Shown: positions 14,441 through 27,134, counted from the first letter of the stretch. The stretch: 64,000 nucleotides of DNA from Moniliophthora roreri (GCA_001466705.2 LATX02000244.1:62001-126000), one strand, 5' to 3'. Notes: generated from the letters alone by a model not told the origin. Numbers and translations: made by a program.

Positions 14441-16457
14441 TTATGCTCCATATCCCTCCAGTGTGCTCAAAACACCATGAATATCGGGTCTTCCAAGGGC
14501 CATGGGGTTCCAACATTTATTCATCATGGCCCAAATATTATCATCTAACCCTCTTCGTATCACACGCTCATCTGTTGGCCTCAGCGGAAACTGCCCCATT
14601 GAACGCTTGATAACAACCTCTGTGGTATGTTTGATATTGGCATACGGTTGTTGGTGGGTGAAGAGCTAGAAACGGTATTTGTGAACTCACATTCTATCAA
14701 GCAAGATAATTACCACTGACTTCAAGTGCTGTCATCGCGAATGCATAGATGTCCGCCGCCAAAGAAAGTGCTCCTTCTCCAACACAAACTTCCGGTGCGA
14801 ACCAGCGGTAGGAATCGGATACCCCGCGACTCTGTGTGAATGGAACGCCAGTTATATCTTCAACAACCTGTGGAAGTCGTTTTGAGCGCCCAAAAGGAAA
14901 TGAAAGAGTCAATAAGTTGATACAGACCTGCGATAGCCCGAAATCTGCGATCAAGGGGTTGCCCCACTCATCGATGACAACATTCGCAGCTTTCAGATCT
15001 CCGTGCACGACAGGCGGCTTCATAGTATGTAAGACTCGAACACCGTGAGCAATATTGGTAATCTAGGCAGCCTGGTGAGTAGATCACGAAGTGGGAGTTT
15101 GGAGTTTTCCACTGACCATTCTGGGATAATTGACAGATGTATCGTTCTTCGAGACATAGTCCATGGCGTTCCCGTTGGATTTCCAGGGACTAACCATGTA
15201 TCTGCAGGTGTAATATCGATTTCATTATCCATGTGCTTGAAAAAAGAATAATGTAAGCTTACGGGAACGGTCCATCTTCCTGGCAGAATCCCCAGAAAGG
15301 TAAGATGTGTTTTCCTTTATCCACTTTCCATATCTCAGCCCAAATGGCGACTTCTCGCAGGAACCGCTAGAAAGATACGCTGCGTGAGCTCGGTACACCA
15401 CGCAAGGAGTGAGCCCAGCTTACCCTCCTACTCTTCTCATTGGCACTGACTGCGCGAACAACCTTGATTGCAACTTTCTCCCTTCTTAGATATAAGCCTT
15501 CATAGATATCCATTGCTGCTGTCCCATTGACAGGAAAGGCTCCAATTCGCTCGACTTCACCATGTTTGAGGTGTAGGTCAGGCAGGATCTCGTGGCACCC
15601 GGTCTGTATTTGATACAGATTACTCGATAAGCCGCTATGCAGACTGTCTCCACGAGTCTTGTGTTCACCGAGTGCCTGTGAGATAATTAGTGATCAGTGG
15701 CAGGAGGTAAAGCTATCCACCGCACGGTTTGCATCATGGACATGAGCTCACGGATTTGATCCGTCTGCTCGCTCAACATCACGCGGGTGAGTATTGATCC
15801 ATTTTCGATATCAGCGAGCCAGGACAACAGTTCCTGATGGTCTTCTTTGTAATTAGCCGCGAAGTCTTCCTGCCATCGATTTGTTTCTATGGCTGAAGCT
15901 AACTGCGGGTCAGATTTATGAGCTACAAATAATCGAGAAGGTGGTAGGTGCAACGTACATGAAACTTGGTAAAGCAGTCGGAAATGACTTCGTGGCATCG
16001 TTCGATATCCTGTTTGATCTCGTGTTGATGTAGGAAGGCAGTCGCACGCTTTAGTTGTGCCCATCCCGCCATCTTGGTCTGCACATTGACAAGACAACTT
16101 CAGAACAATCAGCTTGGAGCTGAAGCTCGACGGAGATGAACCTTACTCTTGAATGCTTTGGAAGGCTGGAAGTAAACTGCCCGGTACTCGAAGCTCGTGT
16201 TCTTTCGTCGCCTGCATTAACTGATAGCACCGCTCTCGTAGATGTCGTGCTTCATGCCTGTGAAGAACTGGTAAGCATATCTCAGGGCTAGTAGACCACA
16301 CAATAACGCACCGATTTGTCGTGACATTCTCGCAGAGCTCTATGATCAGACAGAGTACCTCCACCGCAGCGAATAGCCCGGGGACGGGTGCAAATTCTGC
16401 TACGATTTCCGCTGCCGTCTTGCCCATTCCGATGACAACCTCGAGTCCTTGGCCCAT
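14441..16457 (-). CDS. Protein kinase with N-terminal MLKL-like helical domain
   Basis: The N-terminal 190 or so residues are all-helical ([40 protein letters not shown], then [20 protein letters not shown]). They resemble the four-helix-bundle regulatory domain that agaric proteins share with animal MLKL; this match is by pattern only. The C-terminal kinase domain is complete: [10 protein letters not shown] (catalytic Lys), [28 protein letters not shown] (DFG), [15 protein letters not shown] (APE-like), and a last exon ending in STLEGYGA at 14441. HGD replaces the usual HRD, as in many TKL-type fungal kinases. The start at 16457 is [10 protein letters not shown]. Multiple short introns. Substrate unknown; a role in programmed cell death or self-recognition is inference. 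Confidence 0.82.
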
Positions 16458-16704
16458 AATTCAAGTGTAAGGGTTCCAGCTGGATGGCGATGAAGGTGTT
16501 GAGGAGTGTCGTTTATATGATAGCAAAGAGTCACAGCTTTCTAGAGCTATTCCAGGGATAAAGCCGCATTAGTACAGCACGTTTTGTTGTAACTTTGTTT
16601 GAATGACCCATCAAATTCGACGATGACATGGTGGATCGCTTGATACATAGAGATCATTTGCGGCTGTGACCGGCAATTATATGCTGTAGCTCCTTGTGGC
16701 TCTC

Positions 16705-17672
16705 ATGCCTTCTTTCTTTCCTGATGACCACCTGCAGCTACCTTCCTTCAAATCTCTGCTTGTCAAAGGTCCATATCACCCTTCAGCACCTCTTTATCTT
16801 GCGTTATCTCAATCTACTCAATCAGAGGATGCGCCAGCGGTACTTTTATCGTCGTCTTCAAGAAAGCTCAATCTTTCACTTCGTCAATACAACGATGGCT
16901 GGTTTACGGACAATTTGGGACATGGAGGGATATCTGCAGTTTCTTCACAAGTTCAGATCTTGTTGGTCGTCTTTTCTACGTGATATTTTATTGTCCAGGA
17001 CTTGAAGTTGTGTTCCTAGTTATCCACCGACACCAGCTCATTTTATCTTTCTACTCTCCACATTGCACGTCGTGGGCTCGACCGTCATAGATGCCGACGT
17101 CGCACACCCGAAGACGGTGTTAGGATCTGTACCTTCAATGATCATTTTGCATGAATTATCATCGTATTTCCTCAAGGATGACGAACCGCAACCAAACTCG
17201 TGCGTTCGCTCACACACCCTCCGATCTCTGGTTTCTCAACAGCTTCCAAGTGAGAAATGGACAGTATCATCCTATCTTACCCTGGTAACTCAGGCTGCTT
17301 CCTTCGTATCATTCCTGTCATCACAAAACGCAAGGTGACTTCAAACATTGTACACCTTTTTAACAGCTTTTGATGTCCAGATTTTGTTCAGCCACGCAAT
17401 TTCCCTTGCACTGTTTGACTCTCGGATTGATGAATTAAAGCTTCCTGTTCTCAAAGCGCCTGAGCCAAGCCATCTTCTATATCACAGAGTGGAATATAAA
17501 ACGGAGTCAGAGGATGTTACATCGCTCGTACAGCATTACTTTGAATGGGCGGCTCACTTTCATGAAGGTATGCAACTTTCTCTTTTGTATTTCTTCGGCT
17601 ATAGTGACAGGGCGTCATAGAATTCCCCACAGCAGATACAAGATCTATGCAAGTGAAGCTGTACAAGCATAG
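16705..17672 (+). CDS. Unknown protein, possibly a degenerate RecA-like fold
   Basis: I do not recognise this gene. Exons can be joined as MPSFFPDDHLQLPSFKSLL..., YPPTPAHFIFLLSTLHVVGS..., SMIILHELSSYFLKDDE..., ILFSHAISLALFDSRIDEL..., ending ...YASEAVQA at 17672. Likely introns lie near 16972-17019, 17283-17381 and 17567-17610. The alternation of hydrophobic strands (PAVLLSSSS, PSMIILHELSSYF) with helices is reminiscent of RecA-type proteins that lack a Walker A motif, such as Shu-complex or Rad51-paralogue-like subunits; this is only a fold-level guess. Length of about 240-260 residues. It is transcribed divergently from the kinase gene, with about 250 bases between starts. Confidence 0.55.
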
Positions 17673-18310
17673 CTTCTCTGAGATGATAGTCGCCCACAGG
17701 TGGAGAGAAGCGCGGGTTCCTCGGCGAAACGGTGTTGGTTGGCGAACAGAGTTCGTTTGGGAGAATTGACATATTGCTGTTACTTGATTATTTACGAACC
17801 TGATATTAATTGACCGCTGGATCCTCCCACCGCTCTCTATTGTTGCGGAGGGTACGTAGTGTCGGTGAGGCTCTCGGTGAGGCTCACGGTGAGACCCAAC
17901 GGACAGCAGTCATCGAAGGGTCCTTGCGCTCAGCCAAAAATACGAGAGGAAGCATCTCGAAACAACAGCCGGGACCGATCCTCGCAAGTAGCTGAGGTCA
18001 TTTAAGGTGAGGCTACCCAACTGAAAACATGCTTGAGGACATTGTGCTAGCCGTTGTCCTCTCATTGGAGAACAAATGCTTCTCGCGCATGCACGAAAAC
18101 AGGCAATGTGCAGTGATCGAATTGATCAAGATGCGGCCATATTTGAGGGAATGGGTTGAACACAAAATCTGCACTGAGTAGATGTGGAAAGAATTGGTTT
18201 CTCAATCATGCTTGTGCAACTCGACTGTCACTCATGGCATAGTGGCAATATGGGACATAGCGCAGTATACATGTAAAGAAGAATACCCTAACGCATCGTA
18301 CAATACTCCT
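17673..18310. other. Intergenic region without recognised gene
   Basis: 638 bases between the end of the unknown plus-strand gene and the end of RPL30. A small imperfect direct repeat (about three 12-base units of cggtgaggctca type) lies near 17860-17895. No conserved frame, RNA gene or transposon end was recognised. Confidence 0.5.
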
Positions 18311-18793
18311 TTATGAGCTGTTGCCCTCGGCAAAGTTGAGCAGATCCGAGTCTCCCTGGTCAGAGACGGTCATGACACTGTTCAACATATGTCAGAAGAT
18401 TATCAAGGGAGTAAGGAAAGGCAAACGCACCCAACACGGAAAAGTTTTCCTGCTGCGGTACCCAAGGCGACATTAGTGCCAGCAAAGTGGTGCACCTGGG
18501 TTTTTGAAAGCATAGCATAATATTCGAGTTCAGACTTGCGAAGAGGAGGGCAGTTTCCAGCGATCAAGACGAGCTTGGCTACAATGCACCAATATTAGCG
18601 AGCGGGACCTTCTCAGCCACATTGCTCCAGTCCCGTGGTGAGGCAAGATTGAGTACTCACCTTTGCCATTCCTCATCTGCTTGAGAGCGGACTTGTACCC
18701 AAGGGTGTACTTGCCCGACTTGACAACAAGTGCGAGCCTTGCGGCGATGGATTCGGTGGATTTGGCAGCCTTGGATTTTTTGGTGGGGGCCAT
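18311..18793 (-). CDS. RPL30: 60S ribosomal protein L30 (eL30)
   Basis: Cytosolic large-subunit protein of the L7Ae-like RNA-binding family. The first exon is [20 protein letters not shown], with [20 protein letters not shown]; the following exon gives [20 protein letters not shown] and [20 protein letters not shown], and the last exon reads [20 protein letters not shown] before the stop at 18311. All are hallmarks of eL30. The start at 18793 gives the standard N-terminus and a protein of about 110 residues. Two introns, each with clear GT-AG ends, separate the three coding exons. It is divergent from kinesin-8 across about 450 bases. Confidence 0.95.
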
Positions 18794-19239
18794 CGCAGTT
18801 GTCGAGCGTCTTGACGGGGTGTTGGTTGTCGATGAGAACGTCTGAACGAGATTTCTGTCCTAGATGCATTTCCCACGAAATAAAGTTTTTCACACAGTCC
18901 ATGATCACGGCAGTTACCGGCCGTGCTTCGGCAAGACTACTCAGGGAAATGTGACGGACTTTACGACTTTTCCTGTCAAAAGCTAAACACAAGAAATTGT
19001 TTACCAATTTCTGCTTTCAAAGCTTGGTGGAGAATTTTTTCTGTGGTATACAGCCTTCTCAGTCCCAAAATGGCAAGCAAGATAAGATCTCTGGGTCTCC
19101 GTTGATTAGATAAGGACCACGATGCGGTCAGGTGCCGCGGAGCGTGTCTGGTTCAACTTTCTGACACAGACCCTAACGACGCATTTCTCTTCCTTATACC
19201 CCAACCTTGGCTTACATTACTTTTGAACATTGAATATCT
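18794..19239. promoter_or_regulatory. RPL30/kinesin-8 divergent promoter region
   Basis: 446 bases between two divergent start codons. It must hold the strong promoter of RPL30 and that of the kinesin gene. Pyrimidine-rich and AT-rich tracts are present (for example around 18988-19010), but I could not identify a definite TATA box or factor site. No coding frame was recognised. Confidence 0.45.
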
Positions 19240-22200
19240 ATGGTCGCCGCGGGCTCCATTACAGTTGCTGGTGAGTTGGTTCTTCCCATTTGCGTGAATC
19301 ATCTTGTTGACATAGAGCACAGTCCGTGTACGGCCACCAACATCATGGGAAGCAGCACGACTTCCAGAACCATGCTACGACACGACATTTAGAGGAGATG
19401 GTGCACTTTCAACGCCAGGGAGATCGGTTGCCAATACTGCACCCTTACGAGAGGTTGTGCAAATCGTTGACGACCGAATACTCACGTTCGACCCCGACGA
19501 GAAAGACAAGGCGAGAGCTTTTGTTGAGCGTGGATTTACACCACCGGGAACGAAGCGATATAAAGATCGCCGATTCATGTTTGACAAGGTGTTCGATGGC
19601 GAAGCCTGTCAACAGGATGTTTATGAGGCAACAGCGATGCCACTGTTGCAGGGCGTATTGGATGGTTATAACGCGACGGTATTTGCTTATGGTGTGAGTA
19701 ATAAGGTCCCTCATCTCGGATTCTTTTCACTAACAACCTTTTAGGCAACTGGGTGTGGAAAGACGCACACGATCAGTGGCACAGAAGCAGACCCTGGCAT
19801 CATCTATCTAGCTATGGCTGATCTCTTCCAACGGATAGAGGATCGCAAAGACGAATGGTTGACAGAAGTGGTTGTTACATTTCTGGAGATATACAACGAG
19901 GAGATTCGAGATCTTCTGGCTGAACCGGGTACAAACGCCCCTCGAGGCGGGTTATCCATTAGAGAGGACAAGACAGTGAAGGTGGCAGGTTTAGTGGAAT
20001 TATCGCCAAAGTCTGCGGAGCAAGTGAAGGAGATAGTTCTTTTGGGCAACACCAGGAGAACACAAAGTCCAACGCATGCCAACGAGACCAGCTCTCGATC
20101 ACACGCCGTTCTACAGATTCACGTCACTCAATCCCCTCGAACCGCCTCATTAACAGAACAAAAGACCATGGCTACACTTTCTATCATCGATCTCGCGGGT
20201 AGTGAAAGAGCCGCTGCCACAACGAATATGGGTCAACGAATGGTGGAGGGTGCCAACATTAACAAGTCTTTGCTCGCTCTGGGCAACTGCATCAACGCCC
20301 TGTGCGAAAGTGGAGGTGCCATTCGTCACGTTCCGTACCGAAACAGCAAACTCACTCGTCTTCTCAAATTCTCCCTCGGTGGTAACTGTAAAACTGTGAT
20401 GATAGTCTGCGTGGCCCCTACCTCACATCATTTCGACGACACCCACAATACCCTCATCTACGCTGAACGTGCTACCAAGATCAAGACCAAGGTGGTTACA
20501 CGGAACGTGGTCAATGTAGACCGGCATGTGGGCCGCTATGTCGAAGCGATTAACAGGCTGAATGCCGAGGTCGCTGAGCTCAAAGCGAAGTTGGCAGGGA
20601 AGAAGGACAACGAGGAACAGTTAGTACGAAGGAAGAAAGCGGAGGCTAATGCAGAAGTTGAGAGGGCCAAGCACGATATGCAAGTCAAGGTTGACCAGAC
20701 TAAGGCGTCAATCATAGACGGGGCGGCTTGTTCGGGAAAGCTGTCTGTAGCCAGGGCAAAATTGGACCCGATACGCCAACGACTCACCAAGTTGGAGTCC
20801 ATGGGCACCTTGTCGGCAGATCTCGAGGCCGAGCGCGCTTTGCTAAAGGCTGTGGCTGGCCCCGAGGAGCAAGCGTTGAAATCCGACTCAGTTCTCAGTG
20901 TCCGGCTTCAGCGATCGTCCAACGCCAATGCCATGTTTGATGCCACTATGCGAGCGGTATCGGAGAGGAAGTCAGAGAAGCTTGACGAGGTTAGCGTGGA
21001 GAATGTCAAGCTCGATGCCCGTTGTCGCAGAGCTGAGATGGAACAAGCAAAGGCAGAGGAGGAAAGGGATGTGATGAATTCAGCCGTCAGTGACATAGCT
21101 CAAACGATGGTTGGCCTAATTGGAATGCTGGGTCGATGCACAGTTATGATTGGCGAGGCGTCTTCCAACCTTCGGTCGCCTCACGACGATCCCGCTGCGA
21201 CAGCTCAGAGCATTGCAGCTATGCTCGACAACCTTAAGGCTAAAAACGATGAGGCCTTTACCCAGCTTGTTGGTCACTCCACAGAGGGTTACAGGCTTGA
21301 CGAACGTGCCTCTCTTGGGGTATTCAAGGGATACGATATGTCGTTCACACGTCGGGTTAGCTCAGGCCCGCCAGCGTTGCAGAACACCTCGTCGTCCAGC
21401 TCGAGGAGACTTTCTTCACATACCTCCCTTTCTGCTTCTCCACGACGACACAAATCACCACGGAAATCTCTTCGCTCAAGTCTGGCCGCTCAACCGTACC
21501 GCCGAGTATCAGACAAAGAAAAGAAGGGTCTGAAGATGTCGAAGAATGTTCAGTGGAGAGATGAGGCAGGTCAAGGTGATCTAGTCGACGAGGGATTAAG
21601 TCTAAATCCCATTACCGTCAATGTCATCCCTGCCAGCCCATTCACTGACAGCATTTCTGCCCCGTCGGTCACTGAGACACCACCAACACGTGCCAGCTCT
21701 GTAGCAGGGTCAGAGAGTGAATGGGAAAGTGAGGGCGAAAAGACCGATGATAGTGTTAGCTTCAACCTCTCGATGTCCCTGCCGGCATCTTTCAGTGACA
21801 CTTTGTCTCGCTCTGGGGTTCCAGGGAAGCGACCGCGCCCAAGTCGTTTGGATCCAAGCTTCTTGAAGTCCAAAGCTAGGACACCGGCTCTCGGGAGCCT
21901 GGCAGAGGACGATGAGAGCTCCCCCGAGAGGCGAGAGAGACGGGTGTCTCAGCCGCTTGGTGATAGGAACATCAACCAGATGGATGGTGATGTTTTGGGT
22001 AGCAAAGTCAAACAAGCTGGTCCATCCAGTCCCGGAAAGCGAGCACCGTCTACTCCTAGAGGGGCATCAAAGAGCCGGAGACGCTCGAATATTGGGCCTG
22101 TTCGTGCGGAGAAGGGAAGAAGACGGTCTAGCATGATACCCCAGTTATCACCGCCGAACGGTGAAGGCAGCAAGCCCAGACGAGTATTACTCGGAACGCC

Positions 22201-22333
22201 AGCAAAACGGTCCAAGCGGCTCTCTTTATCCCGGCCGGCACCTATACCTATGAGACGACCACCGTCATCGGCTTCATCCAACTTGTCAATAGCAGACACG
22301 AGCATTAGTGTGTCCCGGCCGACATGGCGTTGA
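19240..22333 (+). CDS. KIP3: Kinesin-8 motor protein (Kip3/Klp5/Klp6 type)
   Basis: Plus-end-directed, microtubule-depolymerising motor acting in nuclear positioning and spindle length control. The ATG at 19240 (MVAAGSITVA) is joined across a 53-base intron to VRVRPPTSWE. The motor core shows the P-loop YGATGCGKTHTISG, switch I HANETSSRSHAVLQ, switch II IDLAGSERAA, and NINKSLLALGNCINAL with HVPYRNSKLTRLLK. The neck reads ERATKIKTKV, typical of kinesin-8, followed by a coiled coil with AINRLNAEVAELKAKL. The C-terminal 350 residues are basic, Ser/Pro-rich and disordered, ending SVSRPTWR at 22333. Only two or three introns occur, all at the 5' end. Expected length near 970 residues fits the family. 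Confidence 0.93.
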
Positions 22334-22688
22334 AGATCCGTTTTTCATGTTTCTCTTCGGCTATGCACTCCTTTTGCATTCGATCTACTGTATAATGCAC
22401 CCTGTCATATACTGTCCCACTTCACTCTTCTCGATCTCTTCAGAGTTCGAATATGTATTCAGTATTCTTTATATTATGTCCATGCATGACTCACGACGAT
22501 GTACCTGTCCTAGTTTTCAATCAACGTATCAAAGACACCAGCTAGTTGTCTATAGACTCATACACATAGGATTCGTACATCATTAATGCATCATTGACCA
22601 TAGGTAAATATATCATTTCGCGAAAAATTGCGAGCGGGGCGACATTGCTTACAGTCAGATGCGAAGATGCAAAGTATTGGAAGTGCGT
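22334..22688. other. Convergent 3' region, kinesin-8/EMP24
   Basis: 355 bases between two convergent stop codons, AT-rich and interpreted as overlapping 3' untranslated regions. No gene was seen. Confidence 0.55.
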
Positions 22689-23551
22689 CTATATTACACG
22701 TTTAACCTCGAAGAAAGACTACAGTATAATAGTCAATATCTGAAACATATAATCCAGGAAGCAAGATACTCACTTTGAGGTAGTAAACCTGCCAAGCAAC
22801 CACTGCGAACAACACTACAGCCTGTAGTACCGACCACCACTTGACACGCGAGTTTGTAGATTCAGCAGTGTTTCGGTGAGTTCTCTCTCTGATAACAATG
22901 TATTCCTGTTCGTCTTTGACTGCAGCTAGGCCATGTGCAAGTGAACGAATCTCTCGTTCAATTGGGGCGACCACATCTGAGATACTGTCAGCCGGAGGCC
23001 AGGGATCCTCGCTTGGACTAACCATCTTCGACATAGATAACGCCATGAACATTGAAGCTAGGTGAAATGTTTCAGCTGTCTGTTCAGACTCTGATGAACC
23101 AAATACTCACCTAACAATCTTGTCTGCAATAGCGCTCATTTGGTTCGAGAAGCAGTATTCATATCTCCCGTTCTTCTCAGCAGTGGTCGAGATACTTCCG
23201 GTGGATTGCTTCACATGTTTTCCCAATAAATGGCCGTCGGGGTCTGCTAACTATAAAGATGCGTAAGACACCCTCAGCAAGCTTCACAACCAGACCTCAC
23301 CCAAAAGTCGATGTCCAAATGTCCTCCACCGCCAACTTGATATGTTACTGTCATCTGAAGGTGACCAGTTTGCTTCAACACTCCAGAGTATTGGACTTTG
23401 GACGCACTTTATCGTTCTTGTTGAGGTCCTCGAAGAAACACTCCTTCCTTCCAGCGTCAACATCAATCATATGCGCATGTACGGCCTGTAGAGCACAGAA
23501 GATAGCCAGCCATCCAGAGAGTAGTATTTGAGCATAGGACAGTCGTGCCAT
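22689..23551 (-). CDS. EMP24: p24 family cargo receptor, beta subfamily
   Basis: Type I membrane protein cycling between ER and Golgi in COPII/COPI vesicles, needed for export of GPI-anchored proteins. The start at 23551 gives the signal peptide MARLSYAQILLSGWLAIFCA ending at VHAH, then the lumenal GOLD domain with KECFFEDL and GRYEYCFSNQ, whose cysteines form the usual disulfide. Next are VHGVIYVEDG-type sequence, a coiled region (PIEREIRSLAHGLAAVKDEQ), the membrane segment WWSVLQAVVLFAVVAWQVYY, and across a last intron the cytosolic tail SFFEVKRVI. The FF and hydrophobic C-terminal residues match COP-binding signals of the TMED2/Emp24 group. GPI16, another GPI-anchor gene, lies about 16 kb away. 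The gene is divergent from YRB1. Confidence 0.9.
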
Positions 23552-23711
23552 AAGAGACCTTTTGGGAAAAGCAGAGAAAAGGATGCTAGGTGTGCTACGT
23601 CGTGTGCTTCGGGCTCGCGTGTCATGGCACAGCCACACGAACGGGCTTTGCCGCATGAGTGATTCTCTCAATTTTACTCCCATCCCTGTTGATTAATCTT
23701 TTACATCAGTC

Positions 23712-24587
23712 ATGTCGGCAGAAAACACAGACCCTCTCGCACCAAGGGTAAGTGTACATTGTACTCTGATTTTTTCGGTGATCCTGTCTAGATCGCAATT
23801 TTTTCGGTTTTTTTTGGTGCAATTTGACTTCTGATACTGACGATCTCCCACAGGAAGAAGAGGCTGACGTTCACTTCGAGCCCGTCATTCGCCTCACCGA
23901 GCAGGTCGACACGAAGACACACGAAGAGGATGAGAATGTTCTCTTCAAGATGTGAGTCTTTTAATCACGACCATCGATCGCCGTTTTCGCATTTCTCACT
24001 TTTGCTCTTTAGGCGCGCCAAGCTCTTCCGGTTCGATGTCGGCTCGTCTGAGTGGAAAGAACGTGGGACTGGAGATGTCCGCCTCTTATCTCACAAAGAA
24101 ACAAAGAAGGTTCGGCTGGTGATGAGACGTGATAAGACTCTGAAAGTTTGCGCCAACCACGTTAGTGAGTAACCACCCCTTTTTCCCCAATCTGATATCT
24201 CTTAACGATTGGGCTAGTCTCTTCAGACATGCGTCTCCAACCCAACATCGGATCCGACAGGTCTTGGGTCTGGAAAGTGGCTGCCGACTATTCAGAGTCG
24301 CCTCCTACTTCTGAAACGCTAGCTATCCGTTTCGCCAACTCTGAGAGTGAGTCGGCTGAATCTTTCGAAATTCCCTACATCTGACAACCGTATCAGATGC
24401 CAACGAGTTTAAGACGCAGTTTGAGGCTGCTCAGAAGACCAATGCTGACTTAGCTGGCGGTACACCTGCTGCAGCTGCTCCTACTGAGGAGAAAAAGGAA
24501 GAGCCCAAGGAAGATGTCGAGAAGAAAGAAGATGAGGCGGAGAAAAAGGATGAGGAGAAGAGGGATGATGAAGAGAAGAAGGAATGA
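23712..24587 (+). CDS. YRB1: Ran-binding protein 1
   Basis: Cytosolic Ran-GTP-binding protein that assists RanGAP in nuclear transport. Exons encode [32 protein letters not shown], the RanBD core [20 protein letters not shown] with [20 protein letters not shown] and [18 protein letters not shown] and LAIRFANSE, then [13 protein letters not shown]. An acidic/lysine-rich tail (about 45 residues of E, K and D) ends at 24587. The WKERGTGD and ANEFK motifs are diagnostic for a Ran-binding domain. Four short introns interrupt the domain. Length near 210 residues is as expected. Confidence 0.94.
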
Positions 24588-24790
24588 TTTGTAACAAACC
24601 ATTACGCGCCTCTTACGATTTCATCCTGTACGTTCTGTCCATGAGTTAGTTTAGATACACATACGACCGGTGCCAGGTACACCCCATATTCATCCTCACG
24701 AGGATAGTCGAAGTGCTACATGTATCCAGAATAACAAGTGTTGTACAACTACTATCTAAGTGTAACCTTCTAAATTCATAATGTATCCTA

Positions 24791-27134
24791 TCACCGAGTC
24801 TTGGAAATATGGTCTGCCTCGTATCTGCCCTCTTCCTTTGCCCATGCCTCCCACCAAGCCGCAGCAGAACCCTTTGGCCAGTAACCAGGAGGTCCTTCAC
24901 CACGCACCACCTCCTCTGTAATAAGAACGTGTCGTATGTCCTGCGAAGTACCAAGATCAGTTTGGCTCCCTTAATCAACTCGAAAACCAAAATCCTACAG
25001 ATCCCCTGTTCAGAGCAAATTAGCAGCAACCCAAACATAAAACTCAAAGCACTTACGGAACCTCATACATAGGTTCTAAGAGGATCTTCTCCTGCAGAAT
25101 TATCAGCCTATGGATGCATCGAACGGGCAAGTCAAAGTACCATTATTCCTCTCAATCCCCTGGCACCTCCGCCCCTCTCACCAGCCTTTCTACATATCTC
25201 ATCAATCGCTGCACTGGTAAATCGAATCTCTACGCCTGAATAGCCAAACAGGGCCTGATACTGTGATAATAGCGATCCCTTTACTTCGGTAAGTATTCGC
25301 CTTAGGTCTGGTATCGTCAGTGGAGCAAGGGACGTTATCGATGGGAGTCGTGAAATGAATTCCGGGATGAAGCTGTGAAAGAGGGGTGATTGTTGTAACG
25401 ACTTGACAGCAAACTTGAGAAGGATTCGCACCCATATTTCACTAAATCTAATACCAATGATGTGTCAGGGACCATTCTAAGACGGGATATGGAGTTGATT
25501 TACCGACGGTATCCACCAGTCCGAGAGGATTGGGAGATGATTTGCGATTCGAGGTGAAAAACGGTAACGAGCGTTCTCTCTCTGAAGAGGGTTGTGAAGA
25601 GAATCCGATGGACTTTCAAAACCATGTCAGCACGTATCGACAGAAACGACTGCACACTCACCGCTTTCGACACGCGCTGGCTGACGATTTTCTCCAATCC
25701 TACAAAGGCACCGCTAAGGATGAACAGGACATTAGAGGTATCGACATGATATACGTCAGGTTTTGCTGAAACAGCTTGTCAGTAATTGTTGACAGGTTAA
25801 TGACAGAGCACATTCACGTGCGGCTGCGAAACCAGGTGCACGCTGCCCACCTCTTGAGCGACTCTGTCCTCCTTGTGATGTCGATGACTCCGCTACCGTC
25901 CCCTTGACTTGTACCGATACTACCGATCCTTCCATCATCCGAAGGAGAGCTTGTTGAACCCCCTCTCCCGAAACATCCCTTGTACCATCCATACCCGAGT
26001 CCGTCTTCCTCGCTATCTTGTCAATTTCATCGATGTATACTATTCCCATGCTAATGAATTGTGAGCAAAGGAGATACTCTGAATTTTTGTGCCGACCTTG
26101 CACGTAGAGGATCCCAATGAGCAGCTTGTAACTATTCGCTGCGTCAGTAATTGTAAGTAGGTAATGCGATGACAGACGCACTAATCGTTGAATTGCCATC
26201 TCAACGTCTTCACCCACATCTATGGAAATTCTTTAGTAGGTATTGAAGAATGGCGCATTGCAATAACTAACATCCAGCCTTCAATGCAAGGAGGTAAGAG
26301 AGAATCATCTAGGGCTGCATGAACTCACCTGCGTGAAAGATGTGGCATCGCTAACAGAAAAGGGCACATCCAGTACTTTCGCCAGTGTTTTGGCCAGTAA
26401 TGTCTTCCCTTTCCAGAAATGAGAACAATAAAGGAAGCACGAGTACATAAGTACCTGAACCTGTCGGTCCTCTGTAGAATACATGCGTTAGGGCAGTTTA
26501 GGAAACGATGGTTCACGCAGGGTCCATACATCATCAACACGTTGCTTTTCTCAAACATAGGTGTTGGGAGGTGTGGTAGGAAATGAGAGGGATGCGAGCG
26601 AGGCCTCAAAGGTCGAATTTTAGCAGGTTGAACACCATCTTCAGCTGTTGGTGGATACCTCAGCGAACGAAAGGGAGTAGCAAATATTATCTGGACGAAC
26701 AGTTATTACCGGGATTGTTACTGAACTCGGCTTCGGACATGACTTCCCGTGCTTGCAGCATTTCCATGTTCGCCCGCACACGATTATAGTGGTTGAATAC
26801 GCTGCATATGGATATTTAGAAAGAGGGGAGGTAGTGATTACGGGCGTAAATGGCGCACGCAACGGATAGGACTTTCTTAGCAGATTCCTGCCCGACAATG
26901 TACTGATCAAGAAATTGCACAAGCTGCATTTAAGACTAAAATGAGGAGGGATTGGGCAAGAGTATGACTGGAGGATACCTGGCGCGGACTAGCCAGCTGT
27001 AAGAGGGGAACTTGTGAACCAAGATATTCATCCGAATCTGTACTGAAGGAGTTGTCGTGTAGTGGCAGAGTCCGGATGCTTCGAGTTCGAGCGAGAGATC
27101 GTATTGAGTAATTTCCGAGTCTTTGAATAATCAT
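24791..27134 (-). CDS. MCX1: Mitochondrial ClpX-type AAA+ unfoldase
   Basis: Matrix AAA+ unfoldase. The N-terminus from 27134 is a typical presequence ([20 protein letters not shown]) without the zinc-binding domain of bacterial ClpX, as in fungal Mcx1. Further motifs: [14 protein letters not shown] sequence with [12 protein letters not shown], a Walker A split by an intron and completed by [34 protein letters not shown], Walker [50 protein letters not shown], and [11 protein letters not shown]. The final exons encode [12 protein letters not shown] and [20 protein letters not shown] with an acidic tail ending ADHISKTR at 24791. There are about nine introns, several under 60 bases. Confidence 0.9.

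Noticed and set aside
17860..17895. Short tandem repeat of cggtgaggct-type units
   Set aside because: Only about three imperfect copies, non-coding, and no relation to a CRISPR or transposon end.
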